In this document: positions 63,601-64,000 of the stretch, piece after piece | How the letters are laid out: each line of letters starts with the position of its first letter | How positions within the stretch are numbered: position 1 is the stretch's first letter | DNA from: an uncultured Prevotellaceae bacterium | GTDB lineage: Bacteria > Bacteroidota > Bacteroidia > Bacteroidales > Bacteroidaceae | Assembly: GCA_947169115.1 (NCBI GenBank) | Contig: CAMVOK010000003.1 | Location: 1-64,000 of the forward strand | Direction of reading: 5' to 3' | DNA: 64,000 nt | Made by a program: the position numbers and the translations under genes | Notes under the pieces: generated by a model | Told to the model about the DNA's origin: nothing | What the model saw: only the letters and a program-made list of their open reading frames with translations | Database searches by the model: none

Positions 63601-64000
63601 ATGAATGGTAGTTGCCAGCCAGAGCCATTTTGAATCCGTTGGCCTTGATGATTTCGTAGGCCGAAAGCATTTGTGCTTCGCTGCGTTCGTCCATGGCAAT
63701 GCAGGTCTTTTCGAACCAACCTTTCTCCTCCAGATGAGTACGGAAAGCCTTTAGGTAGGCGTTCCACAGGGCCTTGTAATCGTCGGTTCCTACAGTCAGA
63801 GCCCAGTCTATGTCCTGGCCAGAAGCTTCGTCGTAGTAACGGAACTTCATGTCCCATGTCACCATGGAATAGCAGTTGATTTGCTTGTTTATTCCGTATT
63901 CGGCGCAGAGTTCCACGTATTTGTCGAAGATGTCGTAATTAAACACCCACGTACCATCAGCCTTTTTGGTTGTCTGAATCATGGCCGAGAACTTATCGTG
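60695..64000 (-). CDS. Multidomain glycosidase: GH123-like domain plus GH33 sialidase (5' end missing)
   Basis: An exo-acting enzyme cut by the right window edge; 1101 residues are visible and the frame stays open past 64000. Residues about 1-265 resemble the GH123 catalytic fold (FEKTCIAMDERSEAQ with an Asp-Glu pair, and HWSWINWDEHPLTDSRF, GDTYCYYPGNRSSVRFERL). A linking region follows to about 440. Residues about 440-860 are a GH33 sialidase with the arginine motif PPYRIPGI and Asp boxes SDDNGLTW, SLDGGETW and SDDFGRTW. Residues about 940-1060 look like a beta-trefoil or carbohydrate-binding module, and the end (KGSIYIIKDGVRYNVAGQEVK-like, about 25 residues) looks like a type IX secretion signal. 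The GH123 name is by pattern and should be tested. Confidence 0.75.
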   Translation of the reverse strand, partial: HDKFSAMIQTTKKADGTWVFNYDIFDKYVELCAEYGINKQINCYSMVTWDMKFRYYDEASGQDIDWALTVGTDDYKALWNAYLKAFRTHLEEKGWFEKTCIAMDERSEAQMLSAYEIIKANGFKMALAGNYHSSLNDKLYDFCVALAQGQKFSAAERQYRRENNLVTTVYTCCTESEPNIYSNSLPAEAAFLPIHIAANELDGYLHWSWINWDEHPLTDSRFRKFGAGDTYCYYPGNRSSVRFERLVEGIHQFEKIQIMKQEKAADAEWMDILNFLLEDCKDYAVAGIECAEKVDRLEAFLNGETIELPSRLSGYWKIKVDDTHYAKAAANLTKWSTEISAQTDYDLFQIEGTYDACTIKLMGRSNNIGPDKNMQLFVDQTAITKYAIVEAGEGKVKLKNNGYWVYVDNGTFTWSSTQSTKLELEYVMPSKEPRRTTLFSTLSGGMDIPPYRIPGITRGKDGRLIASAARLVCGTDPGYGQVDCVVKISDDNGLTWSDREIDVAVGDASLINNKKTPMEAAYGDPAVVMDREHNEVLVMAVAGCTVYGNANTNRQNPNLIAAIRSLDGGETWETPIDQTEDIYGLFDSGSPMAAAFVGGGKIFQSRIVKVGDYYRLYAALAARPNGNRVIYSDDFGRTWKALGGASATPVPNGDEPKCEELPDGRVIITSRTAGGRLMNIYTYSNTKTGVGQWDVQTKTTMSGLSASPSSNPTNGEMLIVPAKRLSDGQQLYVAMQSVPTGNGRNDVGIFFKELADISDIRNVAAFTTDWNGFYQVSSTASAYSSIELQADDKIAFFYEETLTKWGTKPNPVSTSFPTGAGTHNFDGYENIYLPIDLELITGGKYSVSHDVNRGGYLRTYFNAVIDEAELTVDEKATIKAEVAKLPAEPTINQIDAIYALFREHEPADKWDDKVLTFTNIQQDGTERSLFIDGSTLSLSTSTAEALGEKAQFKCKKEDSGKYSFFNEKTGLYMIWRAGQNSGYNNNAGTLSTYNSTYCDWNVVDANSTKANSYYLVSKRGNGTTDGSLVVMATGSFDAYSATVAWASNYSNLFYINIVDDSTGINAIHNASNRFYGKYLSKGSIYIIKDGVRYNVAGQEVK

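Overview
The window looks like chromosome from a gut-type member of the Bacteroidales, most like Prevotella and relatives. The evidence is: many promoters of the Bacteroidetes form TTTG, about 20 bases, TAnnTTTG; Bacteroidetes-specific proteins (PorQ of the type IX secretion system, DUF4837 and DUF1573 proteins, OstA-like protein, an outer-membrane barrel protein with a carboxypeptidase-like N-terminal domain, an HU-like protein with a C-terminal extension); and a sialic acid route that uses an AGE-type epimerase. No rRNA, phage or intact insertion sequence is visible. The right edge cuts through a gene.

Layout. 0.1-3.6 kb: trigger factor, clpP, clpX (protein folding and turnover), then recQ. 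6.2-14.3 kb: a tight run guaB, two SurA/PpiC-like periplasmic foldases, an OstA-like LPS transport protein, a one-helix membrane protein and mutL. 14.4-22.5 kb: an OmpA-type porin, trpS, tRNA-Val, purB, an RluB-like pseudouridine synthase, asnS, a phosphopantetheinyl transferase and a DUF2147 protein. 22.8-25.7 kb: a large outer-membrane barrel protein. 26.4-32.2 kb: a sialic acid block with an AGE epimerase convergent to a membrane protein, nanA and a NanM-NanT fusion. 32.3-34.4 kb: groES-groEL. 34.4-38.0 kb: a worn-down zone with a deleted toxin next to its antitoxin, a secreted protein, metY, and a HEPN-MNT pair whose HEPN gene has a nonsense codon. 38.4-48.1 kb: an HU-like gene without a usual start codon, a structured palindromic element, pepD, a 1642-residue alpha-2-macroglobulin-like protein, DUF4837 and DUF1573 proteins. 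48.2-51.8 kb: meaB facing ispH, cmk and porQ. 52-57.4 kb: tonB, a prenyl synthase, tatD, tRNA-Ser, exbB, a membrane protein of unknown role and two exbD genes. 57.5-60.7 kb: an Lrp-type regulator, folA, thyA and an rRNA cytosine methyltransferase. 60.7-64 kb: a multidomain exo-enzyme carrying a GH123-like and a GH33 sialidase domain.

The genes link into a sialic acid story. The secreted enzyme at the right edge can release sialic acid, the barrel/TonB-ExbB-ExbD genes could energise uptake across the outer membrane, the NanM-NanT fusion would convert the anomer and import it, NanA would split it to ManNAc and pyruvate, and the AGE epimerase would give GlcNAc.

The least expected structure is not a gene. 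At least fifteen degenerate tandem arrays with an exact period of seven bases lie across the window, each with its own unit sequence. They sit between stop and start codons, often as two arms in opposite orientation around a spacer, and at least six lie in frame inside five protein genes (two signal peptides, metY, the rRNA methyltransferase and twice in the macroglobulin). Other intergenic repeats are GC-rich paired hairpins, a 175-base multi-hairpin element, and two triple repeats with periods of 22 and 23 bases.
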